Positions 1 to 7,982 of a DNA stretch of 64,000 nucleotides are shown here, piece after piece. The stretch is from assembly GCA_934647165.1 (NCBI GenBank), contig CAKUFA010000005.1:1-64000 (forward strand), in the 5' to 3' direction. The notes beneath the pieces are model-generated. The model was not told the origin of the DNA and ran no database searches. It was given only the letters and a program-made list of their open reading frames with translations. The stretch's first letter is position 1, and each line of letters starts with the position of its first letter. The stretch is from an uncultured Clostridia bacterium (GTDB lineage Bacteria > Bacillota > Clostridia > Christensenellales > Aristaeellaceae). A program made the position numbers and the translations under genes.

Positions 1-14
1 GCACAAAGCCATGC

Positions 15-49
15 AAAAAAGCCGGGCAACTCTCCTCAAGCCGCCCGGC
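15..49 (-). terminator. Rho-independent terminator after the SIMPL gene
   Basis: On the minus strand GCCGGGC and GCCCGGC (43-49 and 21-27) form a 7-bp stem followed by six T residues (complement of 15-20). It lies 27 nt past the stop codon of the gene ending at 76. Confidence 0.8.
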
Positions 50-75
50 CTTGCTGCATTCTGTTGCAGCATTCT

Positions 76-759
76 TTACTTTACGTCGTACTTCATCATC
101 ACGGTGGCCGTGTAGGTCAAACCGTCGTTCGCAAGGATAGGCGTTCCGGTTTTGCCCGCCACATCTGCCGCATAGGTCACCCCCGTGTAGGAGCCGCCCT
201 GCTCGGTTACTTCTTCCAGTGCGCCAAGGGTAAGCCCGGCAGCCTTCGCCAGCAGCGCCGCCTTGCGCGCCCCCTCTGCCACAGCTGCCTGCAACGCCTG
301 ATCGTAAGCCTTCTCGCTGTTCGTGGATTGGAACGTGATGCCATAGCACTCGTTCGCGCCATGCTTCATGGCATTATCCACCAGCGCACCCACCTGCGCC
401 ACATCGCGCACCGTCACACGCAGCAGGTTGCTCACCTGGAATCCTGTAACGTTCTGCTCATTGTCCAGTTTGCCATAGGAATAGCCATACTGGGCGGACA
501 CCGAATAGTTTTCCGTGAGCATGTCCTCCTCCGCAATTCCTGCCGCTTTGAGTGCATCAATCACCATTGCAAGGGCGTCGGCGTTCTGGGCGGTTGCCTC
601 CTGCACGGTTTCGGCCTTGGTCACAACGCCCAGCACCACCTGCGCCATATCCGCAGGCACAGTGACGGTGGCGCTGCCGTTTACCGTCAGGTCATCCGCC
701 AGCGCAAAGGCAGGCAGCAGCAGGCACAGGGACAGCATCAGCACAATCAGTTTTTTCAT
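76..759 (-). CDS. SIMPL domain-containing (DUF541) secreted protein
   Basis: A 227-residue exported protein. Residues 1-21 are a typical signal peptide ending ALA before DDLTVNGSATV. The rest matches the SIMPL/DUF541 pattern: an N-terminal VxGxAxVxVPADMAQV strand, a helix where paired residues are counted (ALAMVIDALKAAGI), and a late TYTATVMMKY strand. Members are periplasmic or cell-surface proteins with no settled enzymatic role, often linked to envelope stress. The start was placed at 759 because AAAGGAG lies 8-10 nt upstream; a longer reading frame to 795 lacks such a site. It sits 73 nt behind the DUF4349 gene on the same strand, so it may be the last gene of the sigma-factor operon, and a terminator follows. 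There is no lipobox cysteine. Function in this cell is unknown. Confidence 0.85.
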   Translation of the reverse strand: MKKLIVLMLSLCLLLPAFALADDLTVNGSATVTVPADMAQVVLGVVTKAETVQEATAQNADALAMVIDALKAAGIAEEDMLTENYSVSAQYGYSYGKLDNEQNVTGFQVSNLLRVTVRDVAQVGALVDNAMKHGANECYGITFQSTNSEKAYDQALQAAVAEGARKAALLAKAAGLTLGALEEVTEQGGSYTGVTYAADVAGKTGTPILANDGLTYTATVMMKYDVK

Positions 760-832
760 GGTTGACTTCTCCTTTCCATCATTTCCATCACACATTGTTG
801 GGTTTTTCTGGTTTCCAATCAGGTTTCCGGGC

Positions 833-1906
833 TCATTGCTTCCGCTTTTTCCGCACCAGGCGAATCACGACCGCTGCAACGGCAACCACCGCCAGGAACG
901 GCAGCGCACAGGTGAGGAATACCGCCGCATCGCTGAGGAAGCCTACAAAAGCTTCCGCACCGGTGTGCAGCGCGCCGCTTAGGCGTTGGCCGAGGGTCAG
1001 CTCCGTATTTTCCGCGTCATCAGAGGCTTTTTCCTCCTGCAAGGAAACATCCACCGTGGCATAGCTCACTTTGCGGTCCGTGTTTTGCAGGATGCCGGTC
1101 AACCGGTCTATTTCATACTGGGTGTCGGCCATCTGGCTTTCCAGCGCCAGCACGTCAGACAGATCCTGCGCCTTCTCCACCAGCTCCTTCAGGCGTGCCA
1201 TCAGCGCCTGCTGGGTTTCCAACCGCGCTTTTGTGTCATAGTAGCTTTCCGTCACATCCTCACTGGACTCGCTTCGGCGGATCACGCGGCCCCACGCGCC
1301 TGTGCCCTCCAAGAACGCATCCAGGTTTTCAGCGGGAATGTGCAGCGTCATGGTTGCATTTCGCACATTGGATCCGCTTTCCGTGATGGATGCAATGTTC
1401 CCTCCCGCTTCCTCGCAGGCGGCGCGCAGGGCAGCCAGGCTCGTATCGTAGTCACGGGTTCCCAGGCGCAGCGTCACATTGCGGATGATCTTCTGCTCCA
1501 TGGTGTCATCACTGTTCGCGCCGTAAGCCGCGTAGGATGTTTCATCGTTGCTGGTGTAACTCGCGCTTTTGAGCATCATGCCGCCAGCGCCGTTTTCCGC
1601 ATCATCCGCAGCGTATCTGTCCTCTTCAGCGTAGATGGCATAGCCACTGTCCTTTGCCGTGTTCCGGCTCGGTGCGCCGATGTTCAGGTCGCGGGTCAGA
1701 ATGGTTCCACCAATGACAAACACGGCTGCGGCCGCAGCGGCCAGGATGCGCTTCCAGGGTCTTGGGGTTCGAATGGGTGTGTCTTGCATAGGCGATTCCT
1801 CCACAGCGTTCATCCAGCGCTGATGGAGCCCCTCCGGCATGGGAGGCACCTCATCTTTCAGCGCTGCGAGACTTTGGCGGAGAGCTTCTGGGTCTTCCCG
1901 CTTCAT
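833..1906 (-). CDS. DUF4349 domain membrane protein, probable anti-sigma factor
   Basis: A 357-residue protein with three parts. A short cytoplasmic N-terminus (about 1-50) is followed by a transmembrane helix near 53-70 (ILAAAAAAVFVIGGTIL). An extracytoplasmic DUF4349 region (about 135-295) ends in a coiled coil (LVEKAQDLSDVLALESQMAD). A second transmembrane helix near 325-350 precedes a basic tail. The gene overlaps the upstream ECF sigma gene by four bases (ATGA), the usual sign of translational coupling between a sigma factor and its inhibitor. The N-terminus lacks the HxxxCxxC motif of zinc-binding anti-sigma factors, so the anti-sigma role rests on context and topology. DUF4349 itself is seen in many Firmicute membrane proteins of unknown function. 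The domain call is solid; the role is inferred. Confidence 0.8.
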   Translation of the reverse strand: MKREDPEALRQSLAALKDEVPPMPEGLHQRWMNAVEESPMQDTPIRTPRPWKRILAAAAAAVFVIGGTILTRDLNIGAPSRNTAKDSGYAIYAEEDRYAADDAENGAGGMMLKSASYTSNDETSYAAYGANSDDTMEQKIIRNVTLRLGTRDYDTSLAALRAACEEAGGNIASITESGSNVRNATMTLHIPAENLDAFLEGTGAWGRVIRRSESSEDVTESYYDTKARLETQQALMARLKELVEKAQDLSDVLALESQMADTQYEIDRLTGILQNTDRKVSYATVDVSLQEEKASDDAENTELTLGQRLSGALHTGAEAFVGFLSDAAVFLTCALPFLAVVAVAAVVIRLVRKKRKQ

Positions 1907-2499
1907 GGCTCAGCCCTCCTTTCACTCATTGGGACGACGGTAGAAGAAGAATGTTCCCCCGAAAAACGAATTTTTTCAGCAAGGCGCTGGCGTGCGCGGT
2001 TCAGCCTGCTTTTCACCGTGCCCACGGATACCCCTGTCAGCGCCGCTGTTTCTTCATAGGTGCGCCCTTCCAGTGCGCCGAGGATAAACGTTTCCCGCAT
2101 GGGTGCAGGGAGACTTGCAATGGACTGCGCAAGCGCTTCCTTCTCCTGCTGTCTCTCCACTTTTTCGTCTGGCATGGGCGCCGGATCAACCGGGTCAAAG
2201 CCCTGCGCTATCAGCACATCAACGGAATCCTCCACATGGCGGCCTTTGCGCCTGAGAAAGTCCAAACAGCAGCTGACGCAGATGCGATACAGATAGCTTT
2301 CCATGCTGCATTCACCGCGGAATCCGGGCAGCTGCCGCCATGCCTTGAGCATCGTCTCCTGCATGCAGTCCTGTGCGTCGCTGTCATGGCGGGTATATCG
2401 CCAGCAAAGGCGCCACAGCATTTGCTCCCAGGGCATCACCAGCGCTTCAAACGCGCTACTGTCACCCTTTTGCGCCCTGCGCAACGTCAAATCATCCAT
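1903..2499 (-). CDS. RNA polymerase sigma factor, sigma-70 family (ECF)
   Basis: A 198-residue ECF sigma factor. Region 2 is visible as AFEALVMPWEQMLWRLCWRY with the core-binding stretch DAQDCMQETMLKAWRQLPGF. Region 4 is visible as LPAPMRETFILGALEG followed by the helix-turn-helix YEETAALTGVSVGTVKSRLN. There is no region 1 or 3. The start at 2499 fits a sequence resembling the pattern (AGGTGA about 5 nt upstream) and gives the normal ECF N-terminus DDLTLRRAQKGD; the frame stays open to 2562. It is coupled by a 4-nt overlap to the DUF4349 gene, its likely inhibitor. A promoter with TATAAT lies about 130 nt upstream and shares its -35 hexamer with the divergent gene. The signal it responds to is unknown; neighbours suggest the cell envelope. 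Confidence 0.9.
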   Translation of the reverse strand: MDDLTLRRAQKGDSSAFEALVMPWEQMLWRLCWRYTRHDSDAQDCMQETMLKAWRQLPGFRGECSMESYLYRICVSCCLDFLRRKGRHVEDSVDVLIAQGFDPVDPAPMPDEKVERQQEKEALAQSIASLPAPMRETFILGALEGRTYEETAALTGVSVGTVKSRLNRARQRLAEKIRFSGEHSSSTVVPMSERRAEP

Positions 2500-2626
2500 G
2501 AAGGTCACCTGCGCTTTCAGGGAAAATGGTTGGTTCAATATAAGGACGATGAAAAACTGCAATTTGTTCCCGATCCATTCAATATGCAGCTTTCAAGGCA
2601 TTTTCCGTTTCGATTCGTTCGCCCTC

Positions 2627-2655
2627 ATTATACGCCGCTTTTCTCCATCTTGCCA
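2627..2655 (-). promoter_or_regulatory. Promoter of the ECF sigma operon
   Basis: On the minus strand TGGCAA (complement of 2650-2655), 17 bp, then TATAAT (complement of 2627-2632). The -10 is perfect and the -35 is poor, so an activator or a weak basal level is possible. It drives a leader of about 120 nt before the sigma gene. Confidence 0.55.
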
Positions 2656-2678
2656 GCATTCTTTTGCTATGTTATACT
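2650..2678 (+). promoter_or_regulatory. Promoter of the phosphodiester glycosidase gene
   Basis: TTGCCA (2650-2655), 17 bp, TATACT (2673-2678). The -35 hexamer is the same six base pairs used by the divergent sigma-factor promoter. The predicted transcript start is right before the AGGAGG at 2686-2691, so the 5' leader is very short. Confidence 0.65.
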
Positions 2679-2700
2679 AGCCTTCAGGAGGAATCATCAC

Positions 2701-3582
2701 ATGAAAAAGCTTCATTTTTCACTTTTGCTTCTGCTTCTTCTTTCCCTTTCCGCTTCTGTTCTGGCAGAATCCGTACCCTGTTCTTACACCTTTTCCGGGC
2801 AGGAGGTGCGTGCCTACTCCAGCGACAGCCTGAAAATCTCCATGGAGCAGTTCACCTATGAAAACGTTCGCTGCTACATCACCAAGGTGTGGATGCTCTC
2901 GCCCGGCGAACAGATTCACAAATCCACCGCCACATGGGAAAAGGATCTTGCTTATCCTTCCGAAATGGCCAAGTGGCTGGACGTGACGCCCATCCTGGTG
3001 GTCAACGGCAGCGGCTATGTGAGCCCCATGTTCCCGCAAATCCCCGCAGATTATCCCGGTCGCGGGCCCGATTATTATTACACGCCCCTGGGCAGTCTCA
3101 CCATCACCAACGGCAAAGTGTTCCGCAATCTGGAGGATGTCCCCTTCTACGGCCTAACCTTGCAGAAGGACGGCCTGCACATGCATGTTGGCGAATCCAC
3201 CTCCGATGTGCTTGCACCGGAGCCGTCGCAAACCTGGTCCTTCTATGACCGATGCCCGCTGATTCAAAATAGCGAGTCCATCCTGGACACCACATGGAAA
3301 TTCGCCAATGAAAAGGCTGTGCGCACCATCATTGGCAAAATGGACGCAAACAATTATTTCCTCCTGACTGTGACCAATAAAGGCGGCCGCGGGCTGACGC
3401 TGGTGGAATGTGTGGATTTTCTTTGCACAGAGATCCATCCTCTTTGGGCTTATGACCTGGACGGCGGCCCGTCCTCCGCGCTGCTCATGCGCACGGACAA
3501 AGCGCGCTCGCTGAAAACCATCTTCGGCAACAACAGCAAGGATACCGATATCATGGCTTTTGCAGAGCTTAGCGCGGAGTAA
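2701..3582 (+). CDS. Phosphodiester glycosidase family (NAGPA/DUF2233) secreted protein
   Basis: A 293-residue protein with a signal peptide (1-22, ending SVLA before ESVPCSY). It has the NAGPA-type fold seen in the uncovering enzyme and bacterial sporulation proteins: PILVVNGSGYV, the FYGLTLQKDGL strand, and the diagnostic C-terminal YDLDGGPSSALLM. Family members remove N-acetylglucosamine or other sugars from phosphodiesters, and in bacteria are thought to act on cell-wall or capsule polymers. The ATG at 2701 has AGGAGG 9 nt upstream; the longer open frame reaching back to 1951 has no such support and is antisense to the sigma gene. It is transcribed divergently from the ECF sigma operon from a shared promoter region. 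A paralogue lies at 56010-56873. Substrate unknown. Confidence 0.85.
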   Translation: MKKLHFSLLLLLLLSLSASVLAESVPCSYTFSGQEVRAYSSDSLKISMEQFTYENVRCYITKVWMLSPGEQIHKSTATWEKDLAYPSEMAKWLDVTPILVVNGSGYVSPMFPQIPADYPGRGPDYYYTPLGSLTITNGKVFRNLEDVPFYGLTLQKDGLHMHVGESTSDVLAPEPSQTWSFYDRCPLIQNSESILDTTWKFANEKAVRTIIGKMDANNYFLLTVTNKGGRGLTLVECVDFLCTEIHPLWAYDLDGGPSSALLMRTDKARSLKTIFGNNSKDTDIMAFAELSAE

Positions 3583-3610
3583 GCCGCGCAGGCACTGGCC
3601 CAAAACAAGC

Positions 3611-3660
3611 AAAAAAAGAACCCCGCCGCACCCGAAAGATTTTGCAGCGGGGTTCTTTTT
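3611..3660. terminator. Bidirectional terminator between the phosphodiester glycosidase gene and rplT
   Basis: AAAAAGAACCCCGC (3613-3626) pairs perfectly with GCGGGGTTCTTTTT (3647-3660). The A and T runs on both flanks let it work for both converging genes. Confidence 0.9.
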
Positions 3661-3691
3661 ATCATCGCATTCAGCGAGCAGGCCGGAAAGC

Positions 3692-4042
3692 TTACGCTTC
3701 CTTGGCCAGCTCCACCAACTTGGCGAAACCGGCGGCGTCGTTGACGGCCAGGTCTGCCAGCATCTTGCGGTTGACCTCCACATTGTGCTTCTTCAGCCCA
3801 TTGATGAAGGTGGAATAGCTCATGCCATTCAAGCGGGCAGCAGCGTTGATACGGGTGATCCACAGACGGCGGAAATCACGCTTACGCAGCTTGCGGCCTT
3901 CGTAGGCATAACGCAGGGAACGGGCGACCTGCTCAGTCGCGGCGCGGTACTGCTTGGACTTTGCGCCCCAGTAGCCCTTCGCCAGCTTCATAACCTTGCG
4001 GCGCTTCTTATGAGCGTTGACAGCTCTCTTGATACGTGCCAT
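3692..4042 (-). CDS. rplT: 50S ribosomal protein L20
   Basis: A 116-residue protein of normal length for bL20. The N-terminal [20 protein letters not shown] is the long basic tail that binds 23S rRNA during assembly of the large subunit, followed by the conserved [13 protein letters not shown] and [14 protein letters not shown] blocks. It is the last gene of infC-rpmI-rplT, 30 nt after rpmI, and ends at a strong bidirectional terminator. In Bacillus and relatives L20 is also the repressor of this operon, acting on the leader RNA upstream of infC; a terminator hairpin suitable for that is present at 4921-4954. Identification is certain. Confidence 0.98.
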   Translation of the reverse strand: MARIKRAVNAHKKRRKVMKLAKGYWGAKSKQYRAATEQVARSLRYAYEGRKLRKRDFRRLWITRINAAARLNGMSYSTFINGLKKHNVEVNRKMLADLAVNDAAGFAKLVELAKEA

Positions 4043-4072
4043 TGGATGTTACCTCCTTGCCAGCCATCGGGC

Positions 4073-4273
4073 TTATTTGTAGGGCAGCAGCTTGTGAATG
4101 GTGCGCGCTTCGGCGGCGTTGTCCACAACACCGTCAGCCCGCAGGTGGCGGGTACGCTTGGTGGTCTTGAGGCGCACCTGATGGTTCGCGTTCATCTGCT
4201 TATGCTTAACAATACCGCTCTTGGTAAAGGAAAAGCGCTTGGCAGCACCACGGTGGGATTTTTGCTTAGGCAT
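4073..4273 (-). CDS. rpmI: 50S ribosomal protein L35
   Basis: A 66-residue basic protein with the bL35 signature MPKQKSHRGAAKRFSFTKSG and the C-terminal RTIHKLLPYK. It is full length for the family. It lies between infC and rplT with 20-30 nt spacers, the order found in nearly all bacteria. It has a good ribosome binding site (AAAGGAGG) 7 nt before the ATG. Part of the 50S subunit; regulated with the operon. Confidence 0.98.
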   Translation of the reverse strand: MPKQKSHRGAAKRFSFTKSGIVKHKQMNANHQVRLKTTKRTRHLRADGVVDNAAEARTIHKLLPYK

Positions 4274-4293
4274 GGTATGGTCCTCCTTTGCTT

Positions 4294-4884
4294 TTAATCT
4301 TGTGCCTCAGGGGAGGCATTCACCTGAACGGCTTCTTTACGGGCCTTCTTCTCAGCGAAGGAAGCCTTTGCCGCCTTGGGCGCCAGGATCATGATCATGT
4401 GGCGGCCATCCATCAGGGGTCTGCGCTCAACGGTGCTGACGTCCTGGCAACGCTCGGCAAAGTTATGCATCACCTGCATACCAATGTCCGAGTGGGTAAT
4501 CTGGCGGCCACGGAAGCGGATGGAAACCTTCACCTTGTCGCCGTCTTGCAGGAAGCGGGTGGCCATCTTCGCCTTGGTGAGGATGTCGTTCTCCTCAATG
4601 GTAGCGGACAGCTGCACTTCCTTCAGCGACACGACCCGCTGATTCTTCCGATTCTCGCGTTCCCGCCGCGACTGCTCGTAGCGGTACTTGTCATAGTCCA
4701 GCAGCTTGCAGACGGGGGGCTTGGCGGTGGGTTGAATCTTGGCCAGATCAAGGCCGCGCTCCTCCGCAAGTTCCAGCGCCTTGTGCGTGGGCATGACGCC
4801 GAGCTGCTCGCCGTTTTCATCAATCAAGCGAACCTCTCTGTCGCGGATGTCTTCGTTGATCATCAGATCGAGTGCGATAACCAT
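4294..4884 (-). CDS. infC: Translation initiation factor IF-3
   Basis: A 196-residue IF-3. The N-domain carries MINEDIRDREVRLIDENGEQ and the linker TAKPPVCKLLDYDKYRYEQ. The C-domain carries KEVQLSATIEENDILTKAK and the KVSIRFRGRQITHSDIG 30S-binding region. A short extension (about 28 residues) after the usual end is rich in A, K and E. The ATG at 4884 has GAGGAGG 4-7 nt upstream and adds seven residues before the usual MINEDIR; the internal ATG at 4863 is possible but lacks such a site. An ATG start differs from the rare AUU start that autoregulates infC in enterobacteria. Control here is more likely at the leader terminator. Confidence 0.97.
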   Translation of the reverse strand: MVIALDLMINEDIRDREVRLIDENGEQLGVMPTHKALELAEERGLDLAKIQPTAKPPVCKLLDYDKYRYEQSRRERENRKNQRVVSLKEVQLSATIEENDILTKAKMATRFLQDGDKVKVSIRFRGRQITHSDIGMQVMHNFAERCQDVSTVERRPLMDGRHMIMILAPKAAKASFAEKKARKEAVQVNASPEAQD

Positions 4885-4920
4885 ACACCTCCTCAAATGT
4901 GTTCGACACGCTGCTTTCGC

Positions 4921-4954
4921 AAAAGAAAAAGCAGCGGGATGCACACCCGCTGCT
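4921..4954 (-). terminator. Leader terminator of the infC operon (likely L20-type attenuator)
   Basis: Within the roughly 168-nt leader between the promoter and infC, the minus strand reads AGCAGCGGG, a 7-nt loop, CCCGCTGCT, then TTTTCTTTT. This is a complete intrinsic terminator placed before the first gene, so read-through must be controlled. L20 leaders of Firmicutes work this way; whether the L20-binding pseudoknot is present needs a covariance-model search. Confidence 0.8.
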
Positions 4955-5059
4955 CTGCATTCATTGCTTTTCACCTTCATCAGGGAAAAATGCCGCAGAC
5001 CCGGCAACCATTGGTCGCACAAGGTGAGAAGCGGGCATGCTTCTACTTCAAACAGCATC

Positions 5060-5088
5060 ATTATACACGTCGTCGTCTTGCTTGTCAA
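5060..5088 (-). promoter_or_regulatory. Consensus sigma-A promoter of infC-rpmI-rplT
   Basis: TTGACA (complement of 5083-5088), 17 bp, TATAAT (complement of 5060-5065): a perfect match in both hexamers and spacing. It fits a highly expressed translation operon that is then limited by the leader terminator. Confidence 0.93.
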
Positions 5089-5128
5089 GGGTTTTTGCCG
5101 GTTTATTTGAACTTTCCGGCATTTCGCC

Positions 5129-6742
5129 TCACTCCGCCAGCGCTTCGTGCAGCGTTGCGCGCACAGCGCCCTTGCCCTGCAGCTCCTTCACGAAATAGCC
5201 TTCAATCTTCTCCGCCAGGCACGTCTTCGTCAAGTCTGTTCCAAAGATGGACGCATTGGCGAGGATTTCCTTCAGCTGGCCGTGATACGTTTCCGGTTGT
5301 CCCGGCACAATGCCTGCCAGCTTCTCCTGCAGCATGTCCTTGAGCGGGTCGGCGCTCACGTCAAAGGGCGCCAAATTGTCGTCCACCGCCACCAAATATC
5401 GCAGCCAACCGGCCAGCGCCAGGGGAATCGCCACCAGGCTGTTCAGGTCGCGGCCTTCGGCCAGGTAGCTCTTGATGGTTTCGCCAAAGCGGATGCCCAC
5501 CTTTTGGCTGGTGTCCGTGGCAATGCGCTGGGGCGCATCCGGCATGTAAGGGTTGGGCAGGCGCTGCTCCACCACTTCGTTGAGGAAGCTTTCCGGGCTG
5601 AGGATGCCCGGATCCGTCACAACCGGCAGACCCTCCTTGTAGCCCAGGCGGCGAATGAGCGCCACAATGTCCGCATCCTTCATTTCATCGCAGATCAGGG
5701 TATAGCCCAGCATGCAGCCGTACACGCTCATCGCTGTGTGCAGGGGGTTAAGGCAGGTGGTCACCTTCATGCGCTCGGTGCGGTTCACCGTATCCCGATC
5801 CGTGAAATACACGCCCGCTTTTTCCAGCGGCGGGCGGCCGTTGGGGAAATGATCCTCCACCACCAGATACTGGGGTCGTTCCGCATTCACAAACGCGGCC
5901 ATGTAGCTGCCCTTGGCCGTCACGATGGGCTTCATGCCCTCGATGCCGTCCTCCTCCAGGCTTTCTTCCACCATGGGGTGCGGGCGGGGGGTGATCTTGT
6001 CAATCATGCTCCAAGGGAAAGCCACGCGGCTTTCATCCTGCACATAAGCAAGGAACTCCGCAGGAACCTTGCCGCTGTCCGCCCATGCCTTGGCAATCTC
6101 CACCACAGCCGCGCCAAGCTTTTCGCCGTTGTGGCTGCAATTGTCCATGGAGCACACCGCAATGGGATAACCGCCTGCCAGATAGCGCTCATAAAGCAGC
6201 GCAGCCGTGACGCTCATGGCATGGCGGGGGCACGCGGGGCCGTTTTCCATGTCCTGCTGGGCAGCGGGCAACAGCGTGCCGTCCGGGCGGCGCAGGGCAT
6301 ACCCTTTTTCTGTGATGGTATAGCTGACCATCTGCAAGCCGGGGTCGCGGAAGATTTCCTTCATGCGCGCCCAGGCCGCGGCATTGGTCGCATCGCCGCT
6401 GACGGTTTCCGCCACGCTGGCAATGATTTCCCGGCTGGTGGTGCCGTCGGGGTTCAGCGTCACGCTGAGGGTCAGGTTATCATGGGGCGCATAAATCTTT
6501 TCGAAAATTTCCTGATCAAAGGTCTCCGCCGCCGTGATGCCGCGGGTGCTTTCACCCGCATTCAGCAGCCGCTGCTGCAGCGCCGCAATAAAGCCGCGGA
6601 AAATGTTGCCTGCGCCGAAGTGCACCCACATGGGATGGCGGCGGGTTTCTTCAGCCATGGCGCGCACGTCATAAGCCGGCAGCTGGGTGTGCACAGCCTG
6701 CCATTGCGCTTTGTTTTCCATGCTGGACAGATTCAGTTGCAT
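5129..6742 (-). CDS. uxuB: Mannitol dehydrogenase family protein, probable fructuronate reductase
   Basis: A 537-residue polyol dehydrogenase of the long-chain mannitol dehydrogenase family. The Rossmann entry is VHFGAGNIFRGFIAALQ; later conserved blocks include CSMDNCSHNGEKL, FPWSMIDKITPRP, and the catalytic-region segment KVTTCLNPLHTAMSVYGCML with its lysine and asparagine-histidine. It converts D-fructuronate and D-mannonate with NAD(H). It follows uxuA, whose substrate is mannonate, so fructuronate reductase is the best call; tagaturonate or mannitol activity cannot be excluded. The ATG at 6742 has AAGGAGG at ideal distance; upstream in-frame codons to 6793 lack one. Last gene of the nine-gene minus-strand operon, 147 nt after uxuA. 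Confidence 0.85.
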   Translation of the reverse strand: MQLNLSSMENKAQWQAVHTQLPAYDVRAMAEETRRHPMWVHFGAGNIFRGFIAALQQRLLNAGESTRGITAAETFDQEIFEKIYAPHDNLTLSVTLNPDGTTSREIIASVAETVSGDATNAAAWARMKEIFRDPGLQMVSYTITEKGYALRRPDGTLLPAAQQDMENGPACPRHAMSVTAALLYERYLAGGYPIAVCSMDNCSHNGEKLGAAVVEIAKAWADSGKVPAEFLAYVQDESRVAFPWSMIDKITPRPHPMVEESLEEDGIEGMKPIVTAKGSYMAAFVNAERPQYLVVEDHFPNGRPPLEKAGVYFTDRDTVNRTERMKVTTCLNPLHTAMSVYGCMLGYTLICDEMKDADIVALIRRLGYKEGLPVVTDPGILSPESFLNEVVEQRLPNPYMPDAPQRIATDTSQKVGIRFGETIKSYLAEGRDLNSLVAIPLALAGWLRYLVAVDDNLAPFDVSADPLKDMLQEKLAGIVPGQPETYHGQLKEILANASIFGTDLTKTCLAEKIEGYFVKELQGKGAVRATLHEALAE

Positions 6743-6889
6743 TGTTGAACGCCTCCTTGGCGATAGAATGTTGTTGCACCGTTCTTTCCGCAATGATTTC
6801 CTGCATCAGGCAGGTGCGCGGCCTCTCCGTTCTTTCTTCCGAAAGATGCAAAGGCGAACCGCCGCAGCCTGCAGATGGGAGAAAAGCTT

Positions 6890-7966
6890 TTACTTGCCGC
6901 TCTTCTCCAGCGCCTCCCACAAGCCGTTGAGATAGCAGGCGCCCAGCGCACGGTCATACAGGCCATAGCCGGGGCGACCCTTCTCATCCCAGATCATGCG
7001 GCCATGGTCGGGGCGCACATAGGTGTCCGGGCAGGTGTCGTGGATAGCGCGCATAATCTCATACATGTCCAGGCTGCCGTCGCTGGACAAATGGCTGGCC
7101 TCGCGGAAGCAGTGATAACCCAGGAACTTGATGTTGCGCACGTGCATTGCGCCAATGCGGTTCATCTCGCCAAAGTGGCGGATAATGGCCGGGATATCGT
7201 TGTTCGGATCGCTGCCCAGGGAGCCGGTGCACAGGCACACCGTGTTGCGGGGGGAATCATGCAGCTGCACCATGCGGTCAAAATCAGCCTGACAGTGCGC
7301 CACGCGGGGCAGGCCAAAGATCGGCCATGCCGGATCGTCCGGATGGCAGGCCATGGTCACGCCCACTTCCTCGCACACAGGGATAATCGCATCCAGAAAA
7401 TACTTCCAGTTTTCCCGCAGCTTTTCGTCGTCAATCTGCTCATACTGCTTCAGCGTGGTTTCCAGCAGTGCAAGGCGCTCCGGTTCCCAACCAGGCAGGG
7501 TGAAGCCCTTGGAGCCCTCCGCCGTGCGGCGCACCAGCTCCACCGGGGTCATACCCTTCAGCTCCGCCTCGTCAAAATACAGGCTGTTGCTGCCGTCCTC
7601 AGGGATCACCCGCGCAAGGTCAGTACGCAGCCAGTCGAACACCGGCATGAAGTTGTAAATAATAACCTTCACGCCCGCTTCCGCCAGGTTGCGGATGGTT
7701 TCGATGTAGTTGGCGATATACTGGTCGCGGGTGGGCAGTCCCATCTTGATGTCCTCATGGACATTCACGCTCTCGATTACTTCGCACTCCAGCCCCGCGT
7801 CATGGATATCCTTTATGTACGCTGCAATTTCTTCCTTTGTCCACGTTTCGCCCGCAGCCTTGTAGTCCAGGAAGCCCATCACGCCCGTCATGCCGGGAAT
7901 CTGGCGAATCTGCTTGAGCGACACCGAGTCGCTGTTTTTGCCATACCAGCGGAAGGTCATTTTCAT
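6890..7966 (-). CDS. uxuA: Mannonate dehydratase
   Basis: A 358-residue UxuA, full length. It removes water from D-mannonate to give 2-keto-3-deoxy-D-gluconate in the glucuronate pathway. Family landmarks are the N-terminal [49 protein letters not shown], the metal-ligand region [33 protein letters not shown] and the C-terminal [11 protein letters not shown]. These supply the histidine, cysteine and aspartate ligands for Mn/Fe. It lies 16 nt behind the SGNH esterase gene and ahead of uxuB, so both late steps of uronate breakdown are co-transcribed with the importer. The kdgK/kdgA steps that would follow are not in the window. Confidence 0.95.
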   Translation of the reverse strand: MKMTFRWYGKNSDSVSLKQIRQIPGMTGVMGFLDYKAAGETWTKEEIAAYIKDIHDAGLECEVIESVNVHEDIKMGLPTRDQYIANYIETIRNLAEAGVKVIIYNFMPVFDWLRTDLARVIPEDGSNSLYFDEAELKGMTPVELVRRTAEGSKGFTLPGWEPERLALLETTLKQYEQIDDEKLRENWKYFLDAIIPVCEEVGVTMACHPDDPAWPIFGLPRVAHCQADFDRMVQLHDSPRNTVCLCTGSLGSDPNNDIPAIIRHFGEMNRIGAMHVRNIKFLGYHCFREASHLSSDGSLDMYEIMRAIHDTCPDTYVRPDHGRMIWDEKGRPGYGLYDRALGACYLNGLWEALEKSGK

Positions 7967-7982
7967 CTGTGCTCGCGCTCCT

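Noticed and set aside
5090..5127. Terminator for uxuB from the TGCCGG/CCGGCA hairpin
   Set aside because: On the minus strand it is followed by A residues, not T, and it overlaps the upstream side of the infC promoter.
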